The position numbers and the translations under genes are program-made. Below are positions 30,608 to 38,312 of a stretch of DNA of 46,975 nt, piece after piece. Each line of letters opens with the position of its first letter. The first letter of the stretch is position 1. Under the pieces are notes generated by a model. The model ran no database searches, was not told the origin of the DNA, and saw only the letters and a list, made by a program, of their open reading frames with translations. Location: contig JAPKMS010000142.1 of assembly GCA_026645775.1 (NCBI GenBank), positions 1-46,975 on the forward strand, in the 5' to 3' direction. Origin of the DNA: Anaerolineae bacterium (GTDB taxonomy: Bacteria; Chloroflexota; Anaerolineae; CG2-30-64-16).

Positions 30608-33145
30608 TCAAGCCGGTGTCTGGGGCGTGTGTGCGTCCCTGGCCCGCACCCGAAGCATCTGGCGCCGACGGCGAGCCAGCCACACACCGCCCAGGCCCAG
30701 GATGCCGCCCGCCAGCAGCAGGCCGGGGAACAAGGTTGCGTCCCCCCGGGCAGTGAAGCCAGCCAGATGCACGGCTGTCGGGCCGACACTCGAGCCGACC
30801 GCCCAATCCGAGAAGCCGGTGATGTTTGTGCGTGTCACCGTCGAGGTTGTGCTGGTCGTGTTCGCGCCGTTATCGCAGTCCCACCCAGAGCCGCCCAGGC
30901 CGCCCGGATACCGGCAGACGCGTGGGCTGGGCAGGTTGCTGTGCGGCAGCGCCAGCGTCACCTGGTAGCCGCTGGCCGCTCCGCCGCCGCTGGCTGTGCC
31001 GTTGATCGTCCAGTAGCGGCCGGTCTGGATGCCGGTCGTGGCGTTGGGATGATTCGCATCGGTGCGCGTCACCGTAATGCAGTCCAGCGTGCCCACGGTG
31101 ACAACCGTGATCGCGACCGTATTGACGGTCGTGAAGTTGTAGGTGTTGCCCGCCGTGAACCCACACTTCGTCTCACTGATCGCCTGGACGATGGTCGTGG
31201 GATCATTGGCGGTATCGTTGCCGGTATTGGACTCGCCGCCGCCCGACACAGTCGCCGTGTTGGTGACGCTCGGCCCGGCGTTAGCCGCGACGTTCACCGT
31301 CAACGTGAGATCGTTGTAACTGGCGCCCGCGCCCAACGCATCGCTGCGCGTGCAGGTCAGCGTCGCCAGGGTGCAGCTCCAGCCCGTGCCGCCGAGCGCC
31401 GTGGCGGTCAGGCCGGCAGGCAATGTGTCGACCACACTGACGGCGCCGCTGGTTGCCGCGGTGCCACTGTTCGTGGCCCGGATCGTGTAGGTGGCGCCGG
31501 TCTGGCCCTGGGTGAAGTTGCCGGCGTGCGTCTTGGTGATCGTGAGGTCGGGCGCAGTGACCGTAATAGTCGCCGTGATCTTCTGGCCGTCGGCGGTCGC
31601 ATCCGCGCTGCCCGCACCCGGCGTCGTGCCGGCGTTATAGGTCGCGCTGGCCTGGCCGCCGGTGAACTGCGTGCTGGCTCCCGTAAGTGTGCCGAGAACC
31701 GCGTTGCTGAACACTGTGCCGGCGGGCACGGGGAACGCGGCCAGGTTGGTCAAGCTGCTGGCAGCGATGGCCCCGCCGGAGTTGCGCCCTAGCAGATCGG
31801 CGGCCAGGGCCGACGTGCCGTTGATGAGGATCGTCGTTGGGCTGGCGGCGTGGCGAAGCTGAAGCCAACGGGTGACGGTGGCGCCGGCGTTGGTGTTGGG
31901 CGCGACGGGACAGCCCGTGCCGGTCGCGCCAGGCCCATCGTTGCAGCCCCACCAGTTGTCTTCGGCGGTCAGCGTGCCGGCCGAGCGCGACACGCCGCTG
32001 CCGGAAGGGGCCGTGTTACCGACGATCCGGCTGAAACTGACGTTGAGCACTGCGCTGGCGTTGCTGTCGTTACGAATGCCGCCGCCCGCGGTGGTCGCGC
32101 TGTTGTTGAAGAACGTCACGTTGGTCAGCGTGGTCGTGCCGGGGGCGTTGTTGAACAGCCCGCCGCCGTATCGGCCCGAGCTGTTGCCGCTGAACACCGT
32201 GCCTTGGTCAATGGTCAGCGCATCGGTGGTGTAGATGCCGCCGCCGTCGCTGGGCGCCTGGTTGTTCGAGATGGTCCCGCCGTGGATCGCCGATCCGGCG
32301 GGCGAGGCATCTCCGAAGTAGAAGATGCCGCCGCCCTGGCCCTGCCCCGCAGACCCCATCACCGAATTGCCGGTAATGTTGGTATTGGTGAGGACGAACT
32401 TCATGTTGACGCCAAAGAAGATCCCGCCGCCGACGGGTGAGCTTGCTCCGACGCGCCCCGGGTGGTTGTTGGCGATCGTGCTGTTGGTGATGGTCACCAG
32501 GCCGTTGCCGGCTGTGCTGTTAGTTGCCGCGAGCCCGCCCCCATCCCCATCCGTGGTCGAGTTATCGGTGACGATGCAGTCCGTGAGGGTCAGGTTGCCG
32601 GTCCCGGAAGCCTCGAAATCCAGGCCGCCGCCGAAACCATCTCCTAAATAGCCGCTGGGGTTCTTGCCGTAGCGGATCGTCATGCCGCTGAAGGAAACGT
32701 TCAGCGGCGTGCCGAAGTTCGGGTTGACCGAGAAGACCTTGTCAATGCCGCTCCCCGCGCTGGCGCCGGCCTGGATGATCGTGCTGCCCGACCCCGCGCC
32801 GACCAGGCTCATGCTCTGCAAGATGTCGAGGTCGCCGGTGGCGGCCGCGTTCTCGTTGGCTCCGGCGATGGACAGGGTGTAGGTGCCGGCCGGGATGGTG
32901 ATGGTGTGCGGCCCCGCGCTGGCGTTCGCCGCCACGATGGCCTCCCGCAGGCTGCAATCCGCGTTGCAGGTCCCGTCGTTGGTATCGGCGGTCTTGGTGA
33001 CGGTGAACGAGGCCGCCGACGCGCGCTGGACGGGCAGAACCATTAGCCCAAGCACCAACAGGAGCGCCCAGGCGCCGAAAACCAGGCGTTTGCCGACGCC
33101 AGACCAGCCGGTCTGGCGTGCTGAATGGGGCGAGTGAGTTTCCAT
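30608..33145 (-). CDS. CSLREA/beta-helix/DUF11 cell-surface protein
   Basis: 845 residues. Signal peptide (about 1-45, VFGAWALLLVLGLMVLP), then the CSLREA domain (FTVTKTADTNDGTCNADCSL then REAIVAANA), a right-handed beta-helix of Asn/Gly-rich turns (about 80-400; repeated GGGI, TNSTIANN, NNQAPSDGGG), a DUF11 domain (about 525-640; DLTITKTHAGNFTQGQTGAT), a Cys-containing beta domain, and a C-terminal anchor (FPGLLLAGGILGLGGVWLAR then RRR). The last part is like a PEP-CTERM or TM-Arg retention tail. It is a large adhesin-like or surface-layer protein. The ATG at 33145 has CAGGAGAAA upstream. It lies downstream of the collar operon, behind two hairpins. Confidence 0.85.
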   Translation of the reverse strand: METHSPHSARQTGWSGVGKRLVFGAWALLLVLGLMVLPVQRASAASFTVTKTADTNDGTCNADCSLREAIVAANASAGPHTITIPAGTYTLSIAGANENAAATGDLDILQSMSLVGAGSGSTIIQAGASAGSGIDKVFSVNPNFGTPLNVSFSGMTIRYGKNPSGYLGDGFGGGLDFEASGTGNLTLTDCIVTDNSTTDGDGGGLAATNSTAGNGLVTITNSTIANNHPGRVGASSPVGGGIFFGVNMKFVLTNTNITGNSVMGSAGQGQGGGIFYFGDASPAGSAIHGGTISNNQAPSDGGGIYTTDALTIDQGTVFSGNSSGRYGGGLFNNAPGTTTLTNVTFFNNSATTAGGGIRNDSNASAVLNVSFSRIVGNTAPSGSGVSRSAGTLTAEDNWWGCNDGPGATGTGCPVAPNTNAGATVTRWLQLRHAASPTTILINGTSALAADLLGRNSGGAIAASSLTNLAAFPVPAGTVFSNAVLGTLTGASTQFTGGQASATYNAGTTPGAGSADATADGQKITATITVTAPDLTITKTHAGNFTQGQTGATYTIRATNSGTAATSGAVSVVDTLPAGLTATALGGTGWSCTLATLTCTRSDALGAGASYNDLTLTVNVAANAGPSVTNTATVSGGGESNTGNDTANDPTTIVQAISETKCGFTAGNTYNFTTVNTVAITVVTVGTLDCITVTRTDANHPNATTGIQTGRYWTINGTASGGGAASGYQVTLALPHSNLPSPRVCRYPGGLGGSGWDCDNGANTTSTTSTVTRTNITGFSDWAVGSSVGPTAVHLAGFTARGDATLFPGLLLAGGILGLGGVWLARRRRQMLRVRARDAHTPQTPA

Positions 33146-33210
33146 GGCGTTTTCTCCTGGACGAATTCGTTGGCATCTCGCGATCCGATGCTGCGCGATT
33201 AACATGTCCA

Positions 33211-33237
33211 GTGGGACAGGTTGGCGGCCTGTCCCAC
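33211..33237. repeat. 10-bp perfect hairpin
   Basis: GTGGGACAGG (33211-33220), 7-nt loop, CCTGTCCCAC (33228-33237), upstream of the surface-protein gene. There is no T-tract. Confidence 0.8.
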
Positions 33238-33263
33238 ATCAGTGGGTATCTTCTCAAAAATCC

Positions 33264-33319
33264 GGGGGCAACGTGCCTGGCACTTCCGCCAAGTACCAGG
33301 CACGTAATTGCAAGCCCCC
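33264..33319. repeat. 56-nt hairpin with ACGTGCCTGG core
   Basis: Outer GGGGGC (33264-33269) pairs with GCCCCC (33314-33319). Inside, ACGTGCCTGGCACTT (33271-33285) pairs with AAGTACCAGGCACGT (33291-33305), one G-U, loop CCGCC. The position, 20 nt after the end of the collar operon, suits a transcript-end structure; the AAGTGCCAGGCAC core looks like a dispersed palindrome seen elsewhere. Confidence 0.78.
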
Positions 33320-33338
33320 TAAAAATAGAGAGGACACA

Positions 33339-33867
33339 TCAGTTGCGCGACGGGAAGACACCTTGCAGCGCGATGATGAAACTGACACCCAGATAGGGTG
33401 AACGGTTGTTGTGCGGTTGGCTGCCCCCGGTCGGGGCCAACGCCTGCGGGCTGAGCGCAGCGCCCGGATTTGAATTGGCTGCGTAGGCAGCGCGGGCGGC
33501 CGCGGCCGCCCGCGCCCCAGGTTGCGCCCGCCGGGCTCATCTGCCCGCTCGCCGACGCGTCCGCTTGCGGCTGGTGCGCATGGGCCGGCATCTCGCTCGC
33601 GATCAACGTGACGGTTGTGTTGCCGCCGATTTCTCCCAAGTCGCGCGAGGTCAGGCCGGGACCCTGGCCCAGATGCATCGGCGAACGATTCTGCAAATCG
33701 GGCAGGGCGAAGGTGGTCTGGCCGTTGCCCCCGTACGTCGTCCCAAGGAGCGAGAAGAGGGCCGTATTCTGGGCGATTGACAGGATTTGACCGTTGCAGA
33801 ACGCCCAGCCCCTGGGCGCAAAGTTGCCAGCGAACATCCGGATCTCACCGACAAATGGATCGGACAT
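33339..33867 (-). pseudogene. Tail-collar protein paralogue 1, frameshifted
   Basis: The N-terminal half (SDPFVGEIRMFAGNFAPRGW, ALPDLQNRSPMHLGQGPG, ASEMPAHAHQP) is a normal collar-domain (microcystin-dependent-protein-like) sequence. After about residue 118 the frame turns to unrelated residues (GGRGRPRCLRSQ). In the +1 frame the expected ending returns: YAANSNPGAALSPQALAPTG then GSQPHNNRSPYLGVSFI and IALQGVFPSRN, stopping at 33339-33341. One extra G in a GC run (33491-33520) explains it. If the frame is restored the protein is about 175 residues, like its neighbours. Start ATG 33867 with AAAGGAG upstream. The shift could be a sequencing error in the palindrome or a real mutation. Confidence 0.85.
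33491..33514. repeat. 24-nt perfect GC palindrome at the frameshift
   Basis: CGCGGGCGGCCG followed by its exact reverse complement, centred between 33502 and 33503. All G and C, so prone to slippage and sequencing errors. In the restored frame it encodes an Ala-rich stretch of the collar protein. Confidence 0.85.
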
Positions 33868-33909
33868 GGTACTCTCCTTTATGTGCCACACTGGGCGGTC
33901 GGAAACCGC

Positions 33910-33979
33910 TGCAACCTTTGCCAGGTCAGCCTACGCTGACCGATCCTGACCGACAAAGGTCGGCTTTGCACAGGTTGCA
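33910..33979. repeat. Nested hairpins between collar genes 1 and 2
   Basis: Outer TGCAACCT (33910-33917) pairs with AGGTTGCA (33972-33979). Inside, GGTCAGC/GCTGACC (loop CTAC) and CCGAC/GTCGG (loop AAAG) form two small hairpins. It fills most of the 136-nt gap between the first two collar genes, so it may uncouple their expression. Confidence 0.7.
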
Positions 33980-34003
33980 ACGACCTCGGTCGCCCGCCGC
34001 AGC

Positions 34004-34504
34004 CTAATTCCGCGAGGGGAAGATCCCCTGCAGTGCAATCACGAAGTTGACCACGAGATAGGGCTGCTGGTTGGTATGCGGCTGGCTGCCGCCGGCCGTA
34101 CTGACCGACGCCGGGTTCAGCGCGGTATCCGGTGCGCTGTTGCTGAATGGGTTACTGGACGCCGCCGCCCAAACGTTGTCGGCCGGGGATGCGGCGCTCG
34201 CATCGGCAGCGTCGCCCTTCACCGCATGGGTGTGCGCGGGCATCTCGGAGCTGCTCAGCGTGTGGTTCTCTTCGCCGCCGGTCTGGCCCAGTTGAATCTC
34301 GCTGCCGGGGTGGGCAGGGCTGCGCCCGCGCAGATCGGGCAGCGCAAAGGTCGTCTGACCATTGCCACCGTAGGTCGTGCCCAGGAGCGAGAAGAGCGCC
34401 TGGTTCTGGTTGATCGGCAACAACTGGCCGTTGCAAAGCGCCCAACCCTTCGGCGCATAGGTAAAAGCAACCATTCTGATTTCGGCGAGGAACGGAGTGG
34501 CCAT
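34004..34504 (-). CDS. Tail-collar domain protein, paralogue 2
   Basis: 166 residues of the phage tail collar/microcystin-dependent protein family. It begins ATPFLAEIRMVAFTYAPKGW, then LCNGQLLPINQNQALFSLLG, TTYGGNGQTTFALPDLRGRS and SSSEMPAHTHAV, and ends VVNFVIALQGIFPSRN. There is no signal peptide. The family forms trimeric tips in phage tails; in bacteria the free-standing forms have no established function. AGGAGG precedes the ATG at 34504. It lies 39 nt after paralogue 3 in transcription order, 136 nt before paralogue 1. It lacks the GQGPGL segment shared by the other two. Confidence 0.9.
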   Translation of the reverse strand: MATPFLAEIRMVAFTYAPKGWALCNGQLLPINQNQALFSLLGTTYGGNGQTTFALPDLRGRSPAHPGSEIQLGQTGGEENHTLSSSEMPAHTHAVKGDAADASAASPADNVWAAASSNPFSNSAPDTALNPASVSTAGGSQPHTNQQPYLVVNFVIALQGIFPSRN

Positions 34505-34543
34505 GATTTCCTCCTGAAGATGGCGCAACGCCTGGCTGCGGCG

Positions 34544-35059
34544 TTAGTTCTGCGCCGGGTAGATGCCCTCGAGGGCGATGATGAAGCTGACGACCTGGAA
34601 AGGCATCATGTTGTCATGCGGCAGGCTGCCACCGGCTGGGCCAATCGCCGCGGGGCTCATTCCGGCGCTGGGCGGGTTCGCGGAGAACTGATTCAGCCCG
34701 GAGGCCGCCCAAATGCCGCCGCCCGGCGCCGGCTGATTCCCTGCCGCGGACTGCGCCTGCGCCGCGTGCGTGTGCGCCGGGAACTGCCCTTGGGTCAGCG
34801 TCACGGTCTCGCTGCCCGCGCTCTGGCCCAACACGTAGCTCGACAGGCCGGGACCCTGACCCGCGTGCACCGGAATCCGGCCGCGCAGGTCAGGCAGGGC
34901 AAAGGTCGACTGCCCGTCACCGCCGTAGGTCGTTCCGATCAGGCTGAAGAGCACATCGTTCTGGGAAATCGCCAGGAGCTGGCCGTGACAAAACGCGAAA
35001 CCGCGCGGCGCGAAATTGCCGCCGAACATGCGGATCTCACCGATAAAGGGTGTACCCAT
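34544..35059 (-). CDS. Tail-collar domain protein, paralogue 3
   Basis: 171 residues of the same family: GTPFIGEIRMFGGNFAPRGF, CHGQLLAISQNDVLFSLIGT, TYGGDGQSTFALPDLRGRIP, VHAGQGPGLSSYVLGQSAG, FPAHTHAAQAQ, and the end VSFIIALEGIYPAQN. It is the first of the three collar genes in transcription order and follows the DUF6916 gene by 102 nt. AAAGGAG lies 8 nt before the ATG. The conserved His of PAHTH is kept in all three paralogues. Confidence 0.9.
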   Translation of the reverse strand: MGTPFIGEIRMFGGNFAPRGFAFCHGQLLAISQNDVLFSLIGTTYGGDGQSTFALPDLRGRIPVHAGQGPGLSSYVLGQSAGSETVTLTQGQFPAHTHAAQAQSAAGNQPAPGGGIWAASGLNQFSANPPSAGMSPAAIGPAGGSLPHDNMMPFQVVSFIIALEGIYPAQN

Positions 35060-35087
35060 GTCTAACTCCTTTTCTAACACCAACCCT

Positions 35088-35162
35088 GTCTCTGCGCGGC
35101 AGGAGCAGAGACGGAAAGGATTAATCCCCCGCTGAACCTTTCCCTCATCCCGGTTCCGGGAT
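35088..35162. repeat. Hairpins between DUF6916 and the collar genes
   Basis: GTCTCTGC (35088-35095) pairs with GCAGAGAC (35105-35112). ATCCCGG (35147-35153) pairs with CCGGGAT (35156-35162) around TT, touching the DUF6916 stop. Processing or partial termination here could set a different level for the collar genes. Confidence 0.65.
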
Positions 35163-35470
35163 CACTCAGGCCGCAGCCGATTAAACACCGCCTCGTACAG
35201 AAATCCATCAGCTTCCTGGCCGACTGGCGCCAGGAACAAGTCGAACCGCCCCAACGCAGGGTGTTCCATCGGGAGCGTGCCCTGGCCCAGGAAGCGCTCC
35301 CGCGGCCCCCGAAAAGTGAGCGCAAACTGCTCCTGGCGATCAGCGGCCCGACCCTCGCGCAGCTCGATCAACGCGATCTCGCACGCCTCACCTTCCGCGC
35401 CAAGCACCCGAAAGTTGCTGTTGAGCTGTGCGGCGAAGTTATCCCTGCTCAACTGTTCTAACACGATCAT
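35162..35470 (-). CDS. DUF6916-family small protein
   Basis: 102 residues, soluble. The pattern LNSNFRVLGAEGEACEIALI, FALTFRGPRERFLGQGTLPM and EHPALGRFDLFLAPVGQEA with a final YEAVFNRLRP matches DUF6916, a short family that I know from loci with tail-collar proteins. The function is unknown; the beta-rich pattern suggests a capping or chaperone role. It overlaps the sulfotransferase 3' end by 32 nt, so it is translationally coupled. Confidence 0.78.
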   Translation of the reverse strand: MIVLEQLSRDNFAAQLNSNFRVLGAEGEACEIALIELREGRAADRQEQFALTFRGPRERFLGQGTLPMEHPALGRFDLFLAPVGQEADGFLYEAVFNRLRPE

Positions 35471-36503
35471 CCACCTCTCGATCTTCCGGCAAGCGCCGGT
35501 GAAACGCCAAGGGCTCCCCTGCCCTGCCGAGGCGCACCGCCTCCAGTTCGGCATACAGCGGCCCGAGCTGCTGCTCGGCCAAACCCCGCATCGCAGGCGT
35601 GACTGCGGCCTGCTTGGCCGCGGTGTCGGCTGTGAACAAAAGCGACGGCGCCTTGGCATCGTAAACGGCTGCCCGACGCATCCGATCCAATTCAGCGGCG
35701 TCAAACGTGGCCCCAAAATGGCCGGCGATCTCCGCAAAGACCGCCTCAGGCAACTGCCGATAGTTCACGAACAGCCCGCCATCATCCCGGTGCGCCAGCA
35801 CGCCCTGGCAAATGGTCGCCAACACACGCACAGCATATTCATCGAGTGACAACGCAGCAGTCGCAGTCATGTCCAACCCCATCCAGCCGGGACCCACGAT
35901 GCCGGGCACCATCTGGGCGCCGGGCTGCCGCCGGTGCGACACGAGCACCTCGGCCGGCTCCCGGTACAAGAAGATCCACGGCACGTCCGGATACGCCCGG
36001 CGGATCAGTCCCAAGTCCACCGTGTGCCAGCTATCGAACTTGATAAACAGGCGCTGTTCTTGGGCGGTGCGCGGCCGGCCGAGTGCACTGATCACTCCCT
36101 GCAGCCAGGCGATACGCTGAGCATCGGTGACACTGTGATCCCATAACCCAGCCCGCAGCACGCTTTCGATCACACTGGCTTCCGAAATCATGATATTCGA
36201 CGGGAGCGCCGCCAACATCTGCGAGACCAGGGTCGAGCCGCAGCGTGACATATGAAAGATGAACCCCGTCGGGCGAATTCCGGGGGCAGCCGTCTGCGTG
36301 TCCACCAACGCCTCGATGGGCGTCTGCCGGCGAAAGACCAGGTTGAACGGCCGCTGCAGGCACGAACCGATCGTCTCGTCAAAGAACGGGGCCGTGAAGC
36401 GTGCGCCGTCCAAGAAACACCAATCCACTGCCCAGCGGCCGTCTCGTCGGTAGACACGGATCGGCGCCCAGTCTCGCCACAGGTCGGGGGTCAGGGCAGC
36501 CAT
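35439..36503 (-). CDS. Sulfotransferase-family protein
   Basis: 354 residues. The PAPS 5'-phosphosulfate loop is FIFHMSRCGSTLVSQMLAAL (P-loop-like RCGST), and a second site lies in IFLYREPAEVLVSHRRQPG, matching the 3'-phosphate motif R-x-P-x-x-V-x-S. The region before it (about 1-85) is family-specific. Substrate unknown; in this operon a peptide or protein tyrosine/serine is a reasonable guess. ATG at 36503 is chosen; a GTG at 36515 is possible. It overlaps the Nif11-like gene by 13 nt and the DUF6916 gene by 32 nt. Confidence 0.83.
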   Translation of the reverse strand: MAALTPDLWRDWAPIRVYRRDGRWAVDWCFLDGARFTAPFFDETIGSCLQRPFNLVFRRQTPIEALVDTQTAAPGIRPTGFIFHMSRCGSTLVSQMLAALPSNIMISEASVIESVLRAGLWDHSVTDAQRIAWLQGVISALGRPRTAQEQRLFIKFDSWHTVDLGLIRRAYPDVPWIFLYREPAEVLVSHRRQPGAQMVPGIVGPGWMGLDMTATAALSLDEYAVRVLATICQGVLAHRDDGGLFVNYRQLPEAVFAEIAGHFGATFDAAELDRMRRAAVYDAKAPSLLFTADTAAKQAAVTPAMRGLAEQQLGPLYAELEAVRLGRAGEPLAFHRRLPEDREVDDRVRTVEQG

Positions 36504-36727
36504 CGCTCGATCCACGTGCGCTTCCCGGCCTGCATGGCCTGCCGGACGTCTTCGGCCGCAAAGCTACATCCGTGGGACTCGCCGAGCGCCACAGTCAGCG
36601 CCACGAACGCCTCACGCTCCGTCTCAGCCCACAGTTGGCCCTGGAGCGCCGCGTCCGTCATGACCAGCCGCCGAAAACCCGTAAGCGCATCACCGGCCTC
36701 CGCCGCGGGTGTGAGCAGGTCAACCAT
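36491..36727 (-). CDS. Nif11-like small protein
   Basis: 78 residues, acidic and helical. The pattern ALTGFRRLVMTDAALQGQLW, then AFVALTVALGESHGCSFAAE and DVRQAMQ resembles the Nif11 domain (short helical domain used as leader in some ribosomal peptide precursors). The C-terminus is only GKRTWIERWLP with no Gly-Gly cleavage site and no Cys-rich core, so it is either a leader-like recognition protein or an unrelated regulator. It overlaps the hydroxylase gene by 8 nt and the sulfotransferase by 13 nt. The assignment is tentative. Confidence 0.6.
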   Translation of the reverse strand: MVDLLTPAAEAGDALTGFRRLVMTDAALQGQLWAETEREAFVALTVALGESHGCSFAAEDVRQAMQAGKRTWIERWLP

Positions 36728-37301
36728 CTGACCCGACCCCCTGCGACTCCAACTGGAAGAATTGCGTCAGCCACTCATTGACCACACAATCGATCACCAG
36801 ATGGGTCCGGTCGATTCGGCTGCGGTTCTCGACCCGATGCGGGAGGTTGACGTTGAGATACCAGCACTCGCCCACCGCCAGCGGGATACGGTCTCCGGCC
36901 AGGAAAAAGGCCACGTCTTGATCTGTCACGATGGGCACGTGGATCCGGACCTCGCCATCCTCGTAGCCCAGCCGATAGTCGCGGTGCTCGGCGATGCTCG
37001 ACCCGGCCTGGAGTCGCAGCAGACGCACCGAAGTCAGCAGGCACTGGAAGGTTGCCAGAACTTCCTGGTAATACGGACAGCGTCCCAACGTCTCGGTGTC
37101 GGCGAAACGATCGGTGGCCGTCGGATCGGGATAGAGCTGCATCGCCTTGCCGCCGACCGAGCGCAGGGCCACGCCGCTCCAATCGCCCTCATAAATGCTT
37201 TTGTTGAAGTGCGGAACCCATTCCTCTGCCGCGATGCGGCCCAGATCGGCCGTGAGACGGGCCGGATCAAAACGGAAGGGTAACTTGAGACTTGTGACCA
37301 T
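36720..37301 (-). CDS. Aspartyl/asparaginyl beta-hydroxylase-family oxygenase
   Basis: 193 residues, Fe(II)/2-oxoglutarate oxygenase of the aspartyl/asparaginyl beta-hydroxylase family. Metal triad: His106 and Asp108 in SSIAEHRDYR, and His155 in VNLPHRVENRS. Arg in RIDRTHLVIDC fits 2-oxoglutarate. The typical start LPFRFDPARL and HFNKSIYEGDW are also present. The likely action is hydroxylation of Asp, Asn or Pro side chains in a peptide or protein. It starts within the GNAT stop (TGATG, 1-nt overlap) and overlaps the Nif11-like gene by 8 nt. Confidence 0.85.
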   Translation of the reverse strand: MVTSLKLPFRFDPARLTADLGRIAAEEWVPHFNKSIYEGDWSGVALRSVGGKAMQLYPDPTATDRFADTETLGRCPYYQEVLATFQCLLTSVRLLRLQAGSSIAEHRDYRLGYEDGEVRIHVPIVTDQDVAFFLAGDRIPLAVGECWYLNVNLPHRVENRSRIDRTHLVIDCVVNEWLTQFFQLESQGVGSDG

Positions 37302-37879
37302 CAGCGCTGCTCCTGTGTCACAGGGACTGTGACAGTAGGTGTCATACCCTGTGCGGTGCTCGGACGCCACGCCATCTCCAGGTAGATGTCGTCACCCGCC
37401 GTTTGCGCGAATTCCAACCGCTCGTACAGGCGCCGCGCCCGGTTGGCTTGATCCACGTGCAGCACGACCGGCCTGCCGGCCTGAGCCGCCTCAACCTGGA
37501 GCGCGCGGATCAACACCGTGCCGAGGCCAGCGTTCCGATGTTCCGGCAGCAGGCTGATGTCAACCAGGTGCAGCGCCTCCGCGGAGCGATCCACGATCAG
37601 GCGGCCGGCATCAACAGCTTCGCGCTGGATAATATACTGGTCTGCGCCCGGAAACTGCGCCAGATAAGAGCGGCGTTGCGCCTGATACTGCAGCTCCAAA
37701 AACGCTTGCTGCTGCGTCCCATCCCAGGCCATCATGCCCAACACCTCTGCGCGCGTGCTGGCGAACACCTGGCGCAAAAAACTGTCGTCCTGCGCAGTAG
37801 CGGGTCGCAACTTGGCTGACACGTACACCTTCGGCTGGCCTCTCAGATTCTCGACGGGCCCCGATCCGGGGTATGCCAC
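37301..37879 (-). CDS. GNAT-family N-acetyltransferase
   Basis: 192 residues. GNAT fold: KLRPATAQDDSFLRQVFA at the N-terminus, the acetyl-CoA loop in DISLLPEHRNAGLGTVLIRA (Q/R-x-x-G-x-G/A variant), and LHVDQANRARRLYERLEF near the end. About 25 extra C-terminal residues are Thr/Pro-rich. The substrate is unknown; it is the first gene of the operon. The GTG at 37879 is the likely start because the frame lacks an ATG near it, though a GTG further in (before SAKLRPAT) is possible. Confidence 0.82.
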   Translation of the reverse strand: MAYPGSGPVENLRGQPKVYVSAKLRPATAQDDSFLRQVFASTRAEVLGMMAWDGTQQQAFLELQYQAQRRSYLAQFPGADQYIIQREAVDAGRLIVDRSAEALHLVDISLLPEHRNAGLGTVLIRALQVEAAQAGRPVVLHVDQANRARRLYERLEFAQTAGDDIYLEMAWRPSTAQGMTPTVTVPVTQEQR

Positions 37880-38312
37880 TTCCGGCCATCCTGTGACTTG
37901 ACGGTAAACGCATGATCCTAAACCACTCTCGTGGCAGTCATTTCGCCGTCCCGTTCAACAATCTTATAGCGATCAATTATAAATCAAACACTGTACAAAT
38001 GCAGTCTACGCCCCACGGAGCATTCATACTGTAAGAACAGCTACAAGAACACATTTCACGATCAATTGCGCGGCAGGATAAGGCGCGAAGCGGTCCCCTG
38101 GTGGGGCGTTCGGCATGAGGCTCGCCATTTCGGGCCGCTGATTGCAGGACCGGTGAAGGAGAGACTATCAGGGAGGCAGATCAGCGGCCCAGGCGAAAGT
38201 CCTAAACCGTAGTCAGGCCCGATCGGAATACACGCCGCGTGCCCCGATGACTTCGCTGCATCCGCCATCCCGTGGTAAACTGGCGCATCACACCCAAACG
38301 AGGAACCCGATT
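37880..38312. other. Divergent 433-nt gap upstream of the collar operon and the M20 gene
   Basis: No gene is supported. The part 37955-38045 is AT-rich against the GC-rich background and, read on the minus strand, holds TATAAT- and TATAAG-like boxes without a good -35; it is the likely promoter region of the GNAT-to-collar operon. An 11-bp inverted repeat, GGGCCGCTGAT (38132-38142) and ATCAGCGGCCC (38180-38190), lies in the middle. For the plus-strand peptidase, TAAACT (38276-38281) is a possible -10. Confidence 0.5.

Noticed and set aside
33339-35059. Prophage remnant
   Set aside because: The collar proteins are the only phage-like genes; no capsid, terminase, integrase or lysis gene is near, and the operon has modifying enzymes instead.
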